NCBI GenBank assembly: GCA_020809705.1
Contig: CP085825.1
Location: 7,626,001-7,690,000 of the forward strand
Direction: 5' to 3'
Source: Calonectria ilicicola
Lineage: Eukaryota > Ascomycota > Sordariomycetes > Hypocreales > Nectriaceae
Length of the DNA stretch: 64,000 nucleotides
The notes under the pieces were generated by a model that saw only the letters and a program-made list of their open reading frames with translations, was not told the origin of the DNA and did no database searches. Below are positions 1-10,628 of the stretch, piece by piece (positions within the stretch are counted from its first letter, which is position 1; every line of letters starts with the position of its first letter). A program made the translations under genes and the position numbers.

Positions 1-2366
1 CTCGTATTCCAAGTTAAACACCAACCGCCCTTCACCCTCAATGAAAGCGAGGGCAACGCCTTGACAATCATCCTTCCCTTGGCTAACGTCGCGAAGCTTA
101 TATTTCGGCTCTAATTCTTCGACCTTATGTACTTTTTGCACACATTTTCGACTAGAGGTCTGAGAGTCCAACTGCTCTTCGAAATGGTATGTTGATCTCA
201 GCGCCTCGTGTCTTTCACAGACAACCTTTAACGCTTCGATTAATCGATCCGAGTCAAGGGGAAACGACTGCAGATGAAGCAAAAAATTGCAGTTGTATGC
301 GTCGTTTCTTAACACTGTTTGGGCGTGTAAGATTGAGCTTTGACCTTCGGACACCTCAAACTCGATATGCTTGTCCTTATCAGCAGCGGCCATTGCCAAG
401 TCCACTTGAGTGGCATTGGAGCCAATGCTCGCTGGATCATTGCCAAGCTTCTGCCTGACGATATTTCCAATGCTGTGGATGTTTGGGTGGCTGATGACTT
501 CACGGAACGAAAGACGTACTCCCATAACAGTGTTGATATCCTTGATAAACATCATGAAGTCAATCGAAGTCAAGCCGTAATACCTCATGTCATCATGAAT
601 TTCCGGCTTATCTCCCGAGCAATAAACAGCCACCATTATCGCCAAGGCCTCTTCGACATTTGTTGTGTCTAATTCAGCCAAGGTCTCATTGGTTGTGTTG
701 CTGCGGAAGCTGTTTTCGACCAGGCGTCGTAGCTGTCTCTCATCTACCTTTCCACTAGGATTCAACGGCAGAATAGTGACAAAAATAAATCGGGGGATCA
801 TGTATGCTGGTAATGCAGCCCTGCAGGTGGAATACAATTCCTTTACCACATCTGTGTCTTGGGGTAGAATCTCTGCCTCTTGATCAAAGTCTGCTCCTTT
901 TGAAACGAAGGCAAACAGTCTGACTTTTCCTGTAGGCTCCTTGATGGAAACGACGTGGCACCGAGCGGTTATCTGATTGACCACCCCGCGGATTTCAGCA
1001 AGGTCTACCCGCTGTCCGTTGATCTTGACCTGGGAATCCCGTCGTCCAAGAAGAACCATCTCCCCAGAAGGGGATATTCTCCCCCAGTCTCCCGTAGCGT
1101 GGAACCTATCCGTTTTTGATCCCGATATGAGGGGACGAGATTGTGAGGAGCAGAAGGACCTCTTTGTTGCCGCATCATTCCCTAAGTAGCCCATGGCGAC
1201 ACTATGTCCGGAGCAATAAATCTCGCCTTCTACTCCTACTTCAACAGGGGCTCCATCCTCATCTAGGATATGGATGGACGCGTGAGCCGACGGCCCTCCG
1301 AACGCATTTGGCTGCCAACCAGGGCGCAGCGAGGTCGCCACAACAGAAGACGCCTCGCAAGGTCCTAACACTACAATTAGGTACAGGTCTAGATATTCTG
1401 GCATCACTTACCGTAAAGATTGATTAGGTTCACTCGGCCGCTCCATTTCTCGATAATATCGGTTGTTACCGGTTCGCCACAAGTCACCATATGTTTCAAA
1501 GCATATTCCCTATCCCCCTCTAAGACGGAAATGACGCTAGGGGTGAGATGTACCACATCTATTCTCATGTGTTCGAGCCATTCTGATACGTTGGATACAA
1601 GGTTTTCTTGTGAGACTTGACAGAGCGTAGATCCGTTGAAAGCTGCGCAAAAGATGTCAATCAAATGCACATCGAACGCAGCTACAGAGAATTGAAGAAT
1701 TCGAGATGTCGAGTTGATGTTCTCCATCCTTGATAGCTGACGCACAGGCTCAATAAGATTCCTGTGAGATAGCATGACACCCTAGGGTTCTCCTGTACTG
1801 CCAGACGTAAAGAGCACCGCGGCCATGTCATCTGGTTGAATCGGATCAGTGTCTTTGCAGGGCCCCAATGAGTCGGCCTCGTGTAAAATCTGCGGACTTT
1901 CCAAAACATCGAGAACGGAGAGATTTGAGTAATCGTCATTCTCGAATCGACCCTTGAGGCTACTCTCAGTGATGACAAGCTTCGCCTTGGTGATTTCAAC
2001 GATGTGAGACAAACGAGAATCCGGCATCTCTATGTCCACGGGAACATAGACGGCACCAATCTTTGCGATGGCGAGAACCACAGCTACTTGAAGAGCAGAC
2101 CTCGTGAGATGTACCAGAACCAACTCGCCCTTGGCCACATTGATACATAGGTGCAGGGCCAGCCCGTCAATCATAGTTTGCAGTTCTTGATATGTGGTTT
2201 GTGTAGAATGTTCAAACTCTATTGCTGGAAGCAAGGGAAACCGTCGAGCAACATCTTGAAAGAGTTTGTAAATGGTGTCTGTGTTGCAACTGAGCGGTGA
2301 GTGTGGAAAGGGTGTCGACAAAAGGGGCCTCTGCCAACTCTCGTCGAGAATTTCTGGTGCACCCAT
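1..2366 (-). pseudogene. NRPS, 5' part (A-T-C...), nonsense codon in A3 motif, runs off left edge
   Basis: First module of a nonribosomal peptide synthetase, read leftwards from the ATG at 2366. The adenylation domain shows A3 FTSGSTGEP (residues 186-194), A5 NLYGPCE, A7 HATGD, A8 QVKINGQR and A10 NPSGKVD. A carrier domain follows with GLTSIDF around the phosphopantetheine serine (about residue 585), then the start of a condensation domain (RHEALRSTY near the edge). One 47-bp intron, 1365-1411, splits A5; with it the frame stays open to base 1. The invariant A3 lysine after GEP is TAG (1782-1784) instead of AAG, followed at once by GVMLSHRNL. No intron can remove the stop. It is a transversion, so not RIP. 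A sequencing error or a recent null allele are both possible. The gene shares its promoter region with the divergent dioxygenase gene. Confidence 0.85.
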
Positions 2367-3275
2367 TTTACAAAGCAAGGGCAAGAGTGTATGGGAGTTT
2401 TGCAAGACAATTGCGAAATATCTTCTAAACAACGTCTCTTGAAGACTGAGGAATGATTTATAACCTACTTTGCACCCTCCATCTCTTATCTAGCATGCTA
2501 GATACATGGGCCTTTAGCCCCAGGCTGATCGTCCAAGGCACGTACACGTAGGCGCATGCAGGCGACCTCGACACACGGTCGTACTAAGCCTCATGGGATG
2601 TTCCCATATACCATATACCGAGCCTCCGAGTGCGCTCAAGAATAGCAAAGTGAGGTAATTACAATTCCATTTCACAAGATCCCGCGGCAACTTACGGCAT
2701 GATCTCGCTTCGGTAAGCTGCATCGTTCTATGCCAAATATGAACAAATTCGGAGTGGCGCACGGTTGGCATTCTTTCAGCTTCTGTCTTCGGTCCTGGTA
2801 ATAGGTCCAGTCTAAACCAATCAACGCCCATCGATGAAACGGGACCTTCGACCCCCAAGTGCACTTATTATGCAGGAAACTGCCGAGAACCGTCCGATGT
2901 TTGAAATTTCATTCCGCTTCATTCTATGGCAACCTGAGTGGACAGCAGCATATCCCATCCCGAACTTATCATGCTAAAAGGGACTAGCTGCCGTCGGCAA
3001 AGTTCCATGATTGCCAATATCCTAGCCAGACCCATACACATGCTATCAATGCCGTCACATGGAACGCCAGGGAAGTGAGATGTGTGCCAAGGCATGGGTG
3101 CTCGGCGTCGATGACAATATCTTTAAAGTTCAATAAGAATCAATAATTGAAGCAAAAAGCCCCAGAACAAGCGAATAAACTTCTGTCATCTCCAGATTCT
3201 TGCCAAACACACACGGCATACAAATCACAAACTGCAACACCAAACTCTGAGCGTCATCCGAATTTGTTTATTACC
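2367..3275. other. Intergenic, divergent promoter region of NRPS and dioxygenase
   Basis: About 0.9 kb between two divergent start codons. No coding frame with family resemblance is seen. Shared 5' regions of this kind are common for co-regulated biosynthetic genes, but no regulator site stands out. Confidence 0.5.
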
Positions 3276-4246
3276 ATGATCGCATCACAATGGCACAAAG
3301 GCTTCAAAGGAGTTCCTCTAGGCCGTGAGTCATTTCTTGGAATGTTGCGGGGTCAGATCCCGTACATCAAAGTGCCAAATTTCGTGAGTCGCGATGTTGC
3401 GCAAAAGTTGGAAAACCATCTTTCGCCGCAACTAGCACCATACGAACACGCTACCGGCCCCACCTTGCTCAAGGTCGGAGTGGCCCAGTTTGAGTTTCAG
3501 GCCTTGTCCCAAGCCGATCTCATAAACCGCCCAAAGGATGGTACGCATGAAAGACTTGCATCTCTCTCACACCAATGATCTACTCCGTCGCTAACCGACG
3601 CCCAGCCAAGGAACGATATTTCCGTGAGGCCCGGCGGCACGACAACATGCACGCCGACCTTGCAAAGATTTGCGGTCAGAATGTTTGGCAGACTGTTGTC
3701 AGCAAGATTCGAGCACTGATGCCAGAGTGGGAAGTAGCCGTAGCAGACGAGGGCTCTGGCAACCGATACTTCTCAGGCATTTACCGAGCCATCAACGAGT
3801 CTACTCCGATCCACTGCGACTGGTCACCTTATGACAGCAGGACTGAAGACTGGCTCGTCAACCAGGTCACACAGCAGGGCGTTTTTAATCTCTACTTGAC
3901 ACCGGTCAAGGGTGGCCGGACAGAGGTCCACGAGTTCCAGTGGACGCCAGAGGCTCTTGAATACCGCGACCCTGATTCGTATGGATACTATCCAGAGCTT
4001 GTTGAGAAAGGGGGGAAAGTGGCCATCGAGCCAGATGTGGGCGATCTCTGTTTCTTCAACTCGCGAAACATGCACCAAGTGTTTCCCGTTGAGATTGAGG
4101 AGGGCCAAGAGAATGGGCAAAATGGCGACGCTGGCCCTCCTAGGCCACGCGGGGGGCCACGGGCGAGGCTAACATTGAGTAGTTTTTATGGGACGCTCCC
4201 AGCCAAACGTCCAGGGGATAAACCCAGGCTCATCTTGTGGTCATGA
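3276..4246 (+). CDS. 2-oxoglutarate/Fe(II)-dependent dioxygenase-like protein
   Basis: Two exons, 3276-3540 and 3606-4246, give 301 residues. The 65-bp intron has donor GTACGC and a GCTAAC branch site ten bases before CCCAG. The C-terminal half carries the double-stranded beta-helix iron facial triad: HCD (His158, Asp160) and a distal His in NMHQVFP (about 245), then an Arg in RARLTLSSF that would bind the 2-oxoglutarate carboxylate. Such enzymes hydroxylate or desaturate amino acids or peptide products. Its position head-to-head with the NRPS gene suggests it made a modified building block or tailored the peptide. No signal peptide is seen. Substrate unknown. The family call is by motif only. 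Confidence 0.8.
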
Positions 4247-4999
4247 TAATAGAAGGGTGGCGCCTAAGCTAGCTTGTTGGTAGCATAGATCTCGTAGTGG
4301 GGCGGAGTCAAATTGAAATATTTCAACGGAAGTCCATGTCATTGGCCTTTGCAAACGCTAGAATTATGCTATATTCTCCAAAAAGGGATTTAGCAGTACA
4401 ACATCCAGCGAAACATCAGTTCCCGTGCACATGCTATTCGTGCGATTGCATGCCGTAACAATGCCAAGAGACGGGGCCCTACCCTGCTGTGGATACGAAT
4501 TTTGCTTATTGCCGCAGCCCGGACTTGGTTCATCCCACCGGCAACGCCACTGGCAATACATATGGTTTCTTTCGGATCAATAGGAATTCGTAATTTTTCG
4601 ACCCGTTCCCCTCGAACAAGATGCTGGCGAGTCAACAAATCAACTAGTGATGTGGAGTGGGTACCTGACGCAACTAGTAAAAGGACGTGGCTCAAAAATG
4701 ACTTGTCAGCGCGGATCCCCCTGGCACAGGTATCGATTCAACCAGTATGATCCAATAAAAAACAAGATGAGTGCAAGTCCGAAGAGGCCCCAGACGGCAT
4801 AGGGATGGCTCAAGTGCAGATGCAAGTGGCCTCAAAACACATCGGCAGAAGCCGCCCAATGAGGCAACGCGCGTAACTAGTTCAACAAGCGCGTGATACA
4901 ATTTCCGGCGGAATCCAATCGCAGCACGCACGCCAAGGGTTTCTTGCCTGCCTAAGCGTTAATTGTCTAACCGAGCGGCAGCTAGATACAACTGCAGAC
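4247..4999. other. Intergenic, nothing recognised
   Basis: No open frame here resembles a known family. The stretch ends at the left 9-bp target-site repeat of the MITE (4991-4999). Confidence 0.5.
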
Positions 5000-5422
5000 G
5001 GCGTACCTTAGAGGGACCGTACGATTTTCTTAGTCGGACCATATCCTAAGCCTAATAAGGAAAGGATCGTCGGCTACCTCATCTATATAGTAATTTATAT
5101 ATGAACAAAGGTTACTTTTAATTATATAACCTTTAAATAGTAAATAAATTATAAAAAGATTAAAATTAAAATTAAAGTATTATAAAAAAATTATATATTA
5201 ATATAATAAAAAAAATATTTATATATTTATTATATTTTCTTATATTTAATTTTTATTTTTAATTTTTATTTTTTAAAAAAATATAAAACTTTTTTTTAAT
5301 ATTTTAAAATTAAAAGATATATATATTTACATATAAATTACTATATGTTAGTATGTACCTATAAATTCTTAGTATAACAATTGCCTTTTTAGGTTTAGCG
5401 TACGGTCCCTCTAAGTTACGCC
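5000..5422. mobile_element. Mutator-type MITE, 423 bp, with 24-bp TIRs and 9-bp TSD
   Basis: The ends are inverted copies of a 24-bp repeat (5000-5023 and 5399-5422) that differ at one base; the shared core is CTTAGAGGGACCGTACG. The element is flanked on both sides by the perfect 9-bp direct repeat ACTGCAGAC (4991-4999 and 5423-5431). Long TIRs with a 9-bp target duplication are typical of Mutator-like elements. No coding frame lies inside, so it is non-autonomous. The interior (about 5090-5390) is very AT-rich, with runs of TATATA and AAAATTAAA, as expected after RIP. Confidence 0.85.
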
Positions 5423-5652
5423 ACTGCAGACTGGTCCACAAGCAATGTCGTCACCTTCGTCTCCCAACCCCGCCCCCGCATGGCTGGTCGAAAAAATCAC
5501 CTCTAAACGTATCCCCTGCTAAAATCAAAAACTAGTTCGTCGCTCCTTCTCAGGCGCTAGATACTATCTAGGACACAAGCGATAGGAAGAAAAAAAAAGT
5601 AGCCGCGACAACTTCAAAGAAGAAAAAAAAAAGGCAGAGACCACTTTCCATC

Positions 5653-6816
5653 ATGGGCACGCCAGCAGATCATCTCCCTGACCCCATCCCTGACGATGCC
5701 ATCAAGACCCTTCTCCACACACTCGGGCTTCCTGATGCCGCCTCAATTCAACACGCCAAGGTCACAGCCCAGTACCACACTATTCACTTCATCACGCTGT
5801 CCTCTGCCCATGAAGGCCACACTGAGCTGGTGCTGCGCGTGTCCGGGCATCATCTTCCCCAAATCAAGACCCGAAATGAGATTGGTGTCATGACCTGGTT
5901 GTCGCAAAACACATCGATACCCATACCTTCCTTTGTGGCACACGACTGCACAACCGACAACGCCATCAAGCACGAGTATATCTTGCTCTCTCGCGCGCCG
6001 GGTGCCGATCTCACCTCCATACACCGTGGCCTCAGCGATGCTCAAATAGAGAGCATCCTCGACCAGCTCATTGATATCCTCAGCCAATTGCACAAGCACC
6101 CCTGGGATGGCATAGGCGGCCTGGTTGTCAATGGCCAGGGCCAGGTTGAGCTCGGCCCCTTCGTTGACGAGACCCTTTGGCAAGTGCCTGATGTTGAAAA
6201 ATATTGGCCAAAGGGTGAAACAGTGAGCAGTTTGAATATTCAAGGCCCATTCTTGACATATGTCGACTTCATTTCTGCCCAGATCCTGCAGTATATTCGA
6301 CTCATTGAAATCCACGAATCGCTTACCTTTATGCGAGCCGATGTGCCTAGCCTCAAAGCCTTTGTTGCGGCTCTGTCTGCACGTGCCAACGAGCTCAATA
6401 ACATCAAATTGCGCCTGGCTCACAAGGACCTTCACTTTGCCAATATTCTTTGCGACACTGACTCGGGTAAAATCACCGGTATACTGGACTGGGAATTCGC
6501 CGGCGTGGTCCCCTTTACCAACTGGAATCCGCGCAACGCATTCCTCTGGAACGGAGAGGACACGGAGACGACTCTTGACGAGAAGCGCAGCTTAGTAGCG
6601 CGCTTCGCCCTGCGCTGCAACGAACGGGGCGTCTCGATCCTGGAGGATGCCCGCTTCACCTCTCCGCTACAAGAGAGCATGCAAAAGGCAGCCGACTTCC
6701 TGCGCGCTATAGTGGAGGTGTCGCCGAGGGGCCAGAGAAAAGAACTTGTGGGCGGATGGAGAAAGACGGTCCTTGACTCCATTTCGGAGTTTGGAGTCCA
6801 GGTACAAGATAGCTAG
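5653..6816 (+). CDS. Aminoglycoside-phosphotransferase (APH)/choline-kinase-like protein
   Basis: A single-exon gene of 387 residues. The kinase catalytic loop HKDLHFANI (His257, Asp259, Asn264) and the metal-binding segment ILDWEFAG (about 275-282) place it in the APH/Ecm33-type phosphotransferase family common in fungi. The N-terminal lobe runs from about residue 30 to 130 and includes YILLSRAPG, the usual hinge of this family. Fungal members are mostly of unknown substrate; antibiotic resistance should not be assumed. Start at 5653 is the first ATG in frame. The MITE ends 230 bp upstream, so it lies in the promoter region. Confidence 0.85.
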   Translation: MGTPADHLPDPIPDDAIKTLLHTLGLPDAASIQHAKVTAQYHTIHFITLSSAHEGHTELVLRVSGHHLPQIKTRNEIGVMTWLSQNTSIPIPSFVAHDCTTDNAIKHEYILLSRAPGADLTSIHRGLSDAQIESILDQLIDILSQLHKHPWDGIGGLVVNGQGQVELGPFVDETLWQVPDVEKYWPKGETVSSLNIQGPFLTYVDFISAQILQYIRLIEIHESLTFMRADVPSLKAFVAALSARANELNNIKLRLAHKDLHFANILCDTDSGKITGILDWEFAGVVPFTNWNPRNAFLWNGEDTETTLDEKRSLVARFALRCNERGVSILEDARFTSPLQESMQKAADFLRAIVEVSPRGQRKELVGGWRKTVLDSISEFGVQVQDS

Positions 6817-6983
6817 GGGATAATTTCACGCCGTCGCCCAATTAAGATTGTAATCGAGCTTTTAATGACCACTACGTACTACTGTTGAATTGCGTCCGAA
6901 TTCGATGAATTGAGATTAACTATTGGAAAGCTACAATACGCAAATTCACGGTCTTAACAACTCCACGTACAAGTCAGGCACAT

Positions 6984-7952
6984 CTACCCATTGATCCTCC
7001 CCGGAGTGTCCGGAACAAAGTGTTTCATCAAAGCTTTGTTGCCTAGAGTCTCGACACGGCTCCGCATGACCCTCTCGTTCCTCCTTGCCTTGTCAAGCTG
7101 CTTCTGCTTGACCGCAAGTATCGCGCGCTGCTCAGATGTCGGCAGATGAATGAGGCTTCTCCGATCCTCGGCCCGCAGACGCATCAACTGGTTAGTGGTA
7201 AAGCTTGCGTCCCGCCTCTCAGCCCTAGTCAGGGCTGTAGACTGGGCCCCGGCGGCATCGCCAGTAGCCATGTCCGCAGTGGGTTCCGCAGGCTGCATGC
7301 CAATGTCGGGCTCGGCTGGCACAGCGGTGGCCTGATTTTCTTCGTGGCGTGGCTTGGGCGGGCGGCTTGAGGCCTTGGGCGATGACCGATGGGAAAGAAG
7401 CTTGCCAGACGGCAGATGCATAGTCATGCCGTCGGGATCGATGAACTGTGATCTTTTTGGTTGCCCCGCATCTTTCAGAGTAACCACGGCATTGCTTGCA
7501 CCCTCCTGGCCGTCATCGCCGCCGCCTTCGTCGCCGATCTTGTCATCGCTGAAGTCGTAGAAGTCTCGAAATTCAGAATCAGTCTCGTACACGTCGAACT
7601 TGCAGTGGCCCTTGGCTAGCATGTGCTGCTGCACTGCCTCCGACGAATGTTTCTGAGAGCCACAATGAAGGCATTCAAAGTAGCCAAAGATGACGAGGTG
7701 GAAGTACCCGACCAGAGTTTCGGCATCGACCACTAGGCGGTTCTTTTCGGGGATGACGAGACCATGTGCCTTGAGCATATGGCCGAGGTTTTCGTCAAGG
7801 TCAGCGCTGTTCTTGTTGCAGAACAGGCATAGCGTTGGGTCAAAATCTCTCTCCGGCAAGACTTCGTCTTCGGTCTCCTCCTCGATGATATTTTGCTCAT
7901 CTACACTGGCAGATGCATTCGTTGCGCTAGCGGGGGGCTGTTCGCAGTCCAT
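6984..7952 (-). CDS. REI1/ZNF622-like C2H2 zinc-finger protein, shortened
   Basis: A single-exon gene of 322 residues. Two zinc fingers match the second half of the ribosome-biogenesis factor REI1 (ZNF622): CLFCNKNSADLDENLGHMLK with a following AHG, and CLHCGSQKHSSEAVQQHM with KGHC. Between them is the family sequence around VIPEKNRLVVD. An acidic segment follows and then the family signature LPSGKLLSHRS. The usual N-terminal fingers of REI1 are missing, and the N-terminus is short and acidic instead. REI1 proteins are usually 400-500 residues, so this looks like a paralogue rather than the housekeeping gene. It converges with the APH-like gene (167 bp apart). Confidence 0.8.
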   Translation of the reverse strand: MDCEQPPASATNASASVDEQNIIEEETEDEVLPERDFDPTLCLFCNKNSADLDENLGHMLKAHGLVIPEKNRLVVDAETLVGYFHLVIFGYFECLHCGSQKHSSEAVQQHMLAKGHCKFDVYETDSEFRDFYDFSDDKIGDEGGGDDGQEGASNAVVTLKDAGQPKRSQFIDPDGMTMHLPSGKLLSHRSSPKASSRPPKPRHEENQATAVPAEPDIGMQPAEPTADMATGDAAGAQSTALTRAERRDASFTTNQLMRLRAEDRRSLIHLPTSEQRAILAVKQKQLDKARRNERVMRSRVETLGNKALMKHFVPDTPGRING

Positions 7953-8517
7953 GGTTCTGGGTAGAATAGTGGTGGACAGGGTGTTTGAGGGAGAATAAAT
8001 AGTAGAGGTGTTTGATGATTTGGGATAGATTGGAACTCTTTAATCTTGAGTCAGCTTTAATCTGGAGTCGGCTTTCCTCACATGACTGGACATTATCTGG
8101 TGTGACCTAGGCCGACCTACCCGGGAGTCGAACCAGAGGCGCTAGCAAAAGCCTCGCCAGACCTACTTTTCCCTAACCACTCTTCTATGGTTATCCTATA
8201 GTACTTGGTATTATGGGATAATTATTTTATATAGGCTAATTGGTTAGAAAAAAGATATATTGGTCACTAAGAATTTATAATATTATAATATAATTATTTT
8301 TTATAAAATAATTAATATTAAATTCCTTTACTAACTGACCCTACAAGAGGCTATTATAGTATTATTACGTCTCCATACCTGAATATTGTCAAAGAGTACA
8401 AAAGATAGAAGAAATTTGAATCAATCCTAGAGATGTCTTGAGATATATTTTTTCATTGAACTAAATTGATGAAGCATTTGTGTCAAAGTCAACTTCGCCG
8501 TTAAACGAGGGCTTGGA
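7953..8517. other. Intergenic with AT-rich tract
   Basis: Contains the tRNA-like stretch listed separately and an AT-rich tract (about 8205-8340) with many TATA/TTAA words, which looks like a RIP-degraded repeat. No gene is seen. Confidence 0.5.
8124..8190 (-). repeat. Degenerate tRNA-like sequence with Pol III A and B boxes (possible SINE remnant)
   Basis: On the minus strand a B-box match GGTTCGACTCC (8124-8134) lies about 45 nt downstream of an A-box-like AGAGTGGTTAGGG (8172-8184). Spacing and order fit an internal RNA polymerase III promoter. The acceptor stem and T stem do not pair properly, so it is not a working tRNA gene. The AT-rich tract on its 5' side fits a decayed tRNA-derived SINE. 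Confidence 0.4.
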
Positions 8518-10162
8518 TCATTCCGATGCCTTTTCGCTGTTGGCCTCCTCACCCTTCTTCTGCGCATCTGTCTTGTACCCAGCAAAGTCACGCACACTTA
8601 CACCCTTCCTGAAGAGCTCGTCTAGCTCCTCAAAACTGCGGCCAGCAGTTTCAGGCTGATAAAACCACAAATAAATGATGGACAACACTCCCAAAGCTCC
8701 AAATACGTACGCCGTCTTCGCTCCCAAGTTTGCCTCGCTGGGATTGAATAAGTAGGGTATAACAAAGGCCCAAACGCAATAAATGGTGTATTGAAGGGCA
8801 ACTCCGATAGAAATGGTCTTGACGCGAAGTTTGGCCGTGGCTACTTCGCAAAGAAGTGTATAAGCAGTTGCACCGATTGTGATATTATAAAAGAAGTTGT
8901 AAATAAGGATGAAGGCAACAGATCCTTTAATAGCCCCTGGGCTGCCCTCAGCAGCTAGGCTCGCAGCGATCAGAAGAATGATGGTGATAGAAACGGTGCC
9001 CCACAAAGTAAGCGGCCGACGTCCGACGCGGTCAACAAGATACCATGAGCAGATATTTCCGGCCATTGAGAGACCGTGCTGAACAATTTGAAGCTTAAAG
9101 CTCTCGGCAGTGCTATATCCGGCAAGTTGGATATAGTAAGTTCCATATGATGCAATGAAGTAGACACCGCTGAGCGCTTGAATGGCAAGAGGCATGATGG
9201 AAATTATCGTGCGACGGAGGTTCGATCGTCGGAAACAGTCTAGATATGTGGCACCGGCTGTCTCTTGTGCCGATTCTTCAATCAAAACTTGAATTTGGGA
9301 GAGTCGAACGTTAATATCTGCCCCAGAATATCCAAGGCGACGAAGGGAGTTGAGAGCGGACTCGGTCTTTCCTTTACTTTCTAACCACATGGGAGACTCT
9401 GGCATGAATGGGGCAAATATGGCACAAATTCCGGCGAATGCAAATTGGGCACAGAAGACAGCTCTGTAGGCCCATCGAGAATCAGATGTTCCTGTCTTGT
9501 CGATGATGATTGCCGCTGTCAATGGTCCGATAGTCATCATCAAGGCACTCAGACAGGTAGTAAGACCACGAAGAGCCATAGGCGTGACCTGGGTGCAAAT
9601 GTCAATCCTCGAGCTTTCTTGATGTAGGTCCAAGTTGACTTACCTCACCAATGTATGTGATACAAACTGACAGCAGAGCACCGGCAACAAAACCATTGAG
9701 GAATTTTCCGCCAAAGAACACGGCATTGGTGGTAGCAATGAACTCTAAAGCAATGGCGGCAAAGGACAAGCAAATAGAGCCAATGATGATGGGCTTTCTG
9801 CCGATTACATCGGCGAAATAGCCAGCAGAGAAGGTTCCAAGAACGGAGCTCGCAATGGGACCTCCGTACAGTGCCGACTGCCAGTTGGTGTATAGTTCGT
9901 ATGAACCGTCATATTCTCTGCCGAAATCCTTACGAAACTCTGGGATGCTCAGGACCATGCCGCTAGCTTGGCTCTCAAACGAGACAAGAAGACAGGTCAA
10001 GACAGCAAAAAAAGCCCAAGCAAACACAAGGGGGCGCTTCTTGATTGTTTGTATGGTATTAAGCTGATGCTCTTCATTGTTGGCAATGGGCCCGAGGTCT
10101 GCTGCAGCATCGTGAACGTGCTCGATGCTACCAGCATCATGCTCCTTTGCCTTGAGCGACAT
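8518..10162 (-). CDS. MFS sugar transporter, maltose/alpha-glucoside permease type
   Basis: Two exons, 9644-10162 and 8518-9588, encode 529 residues; the 55-bp intron 9589-9643 falls in the conserved YIGEVTP segment. Sugar-porter hallmarks are visible: GYFADVIGRKP after TM2, PESPMWL before the central loop, VDRVGRRPLT after TM8 and PETAGRSFEELDELF after TM12. The TNWQSALYGGPIAS segment is typical of the maltose/alpha-glucoside clade. It would import sugars across the plasma membrane with protons. The start at 10162 is preferred because a TATA sequence lies about 95 bp upstream and the longer open frame has no ATG. It is divergent from a Zn2Cys6 gene, across a promoter with CreA-type palindromes. 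Confidence 0.9.
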
Positions 10163-10257
10163 TGGTGAAGGAGATATTGATTTAAGAGATGATGAGATTG
10201 CCACTGCGAGTGGATGCAGAAACAAATAAATTGAAAACTACGGTAGACGTCACCAGG

Positions 10258-10264
10258 TTATATA
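10258..10264 (-). promoter_or_regulatory. TATA box of the sugar transporter
   Basis: Minus-strand TATATAA, 96 bp upstream of the transporter ATG at 10162. It is the only TATA-like match in this divergent promoter oriented toward the transporter. Confidence 0.5.
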
Positions 10265-10270
10265 TGCTTC

Positions 10271-10291
10271 GAGCCATTGCCCCAATGGCTC
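10271..10291. promoter_or_regulatory. Perfect 9-bp inverted repeat beside the TATA box
   Basis: GAGCCATTG and CAATGGCTC are exact reverse complements around a CCC spacer. The repeat sits 6 bp from the transporter TATA sequence. It may be an operator for a dimeric regulator, for example the neighbouring Zn2Cys6 protein, but the protein is not known. Confidence 0.45.
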
Positions 10292-10314
10292 GGGCGGGTT
10301 CGTCGATCCCAAAT

Positions 10315-10340
10315 CTGGGGTCTCCAGCTGGGGTCCCCAG
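10315..10340. promoter_or_regulatory. Tandem CreA-type palindromes
   Basis: Two 13-mers stand head to tail: CTGGGGTCTCCAG (10315-10327) and CTGGGGTCCCCAG (10328-10340). The second is a perfect palindrome. Each contains CTGGGG, which fits the CreA/Cre1 consensus SYGGRG. Paired close sites are the arrangement known to mediate carbon catabolite repression, as expected for a sugar transporter and its regulator. Confidence 0.6.
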
Positions 10341-10628
10341 AAAAAAGCAGACCACAATTTTGACACTTGACACCCGTTCCACCTCTAGGCTCCGTCAGGT
10401 GACGGCATAAACAGGCTTCGGGGAGTATCGGTGTGGAGATGATAATAGCGTTGGCTAGCGTTGGCCGACGGGTGGAGTCTGGGCTAACACCAATTTAGGG
10501 CATCGAATGGAGCCGACAGCTAACTCTATCACTTCACGGACCTTGCCCCCGCAAAGTCGTCAGGCTTGCATAATGAGCAAATTGGTGGCAGAAAGGACAT
10601 AGACGCTGGCAGTGCAATATTCACACAA

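Noticed and set aside
1..1180. Plus-strand open frames over the NRPS gene
   Set aside because: Shadows of the minus-strand NRPS frame; they have no family motifs.
8101..8205. Functional tRNA gene
   Set aside because: Acceptor and T stems do not pair; only the A and B boxes are good matches.
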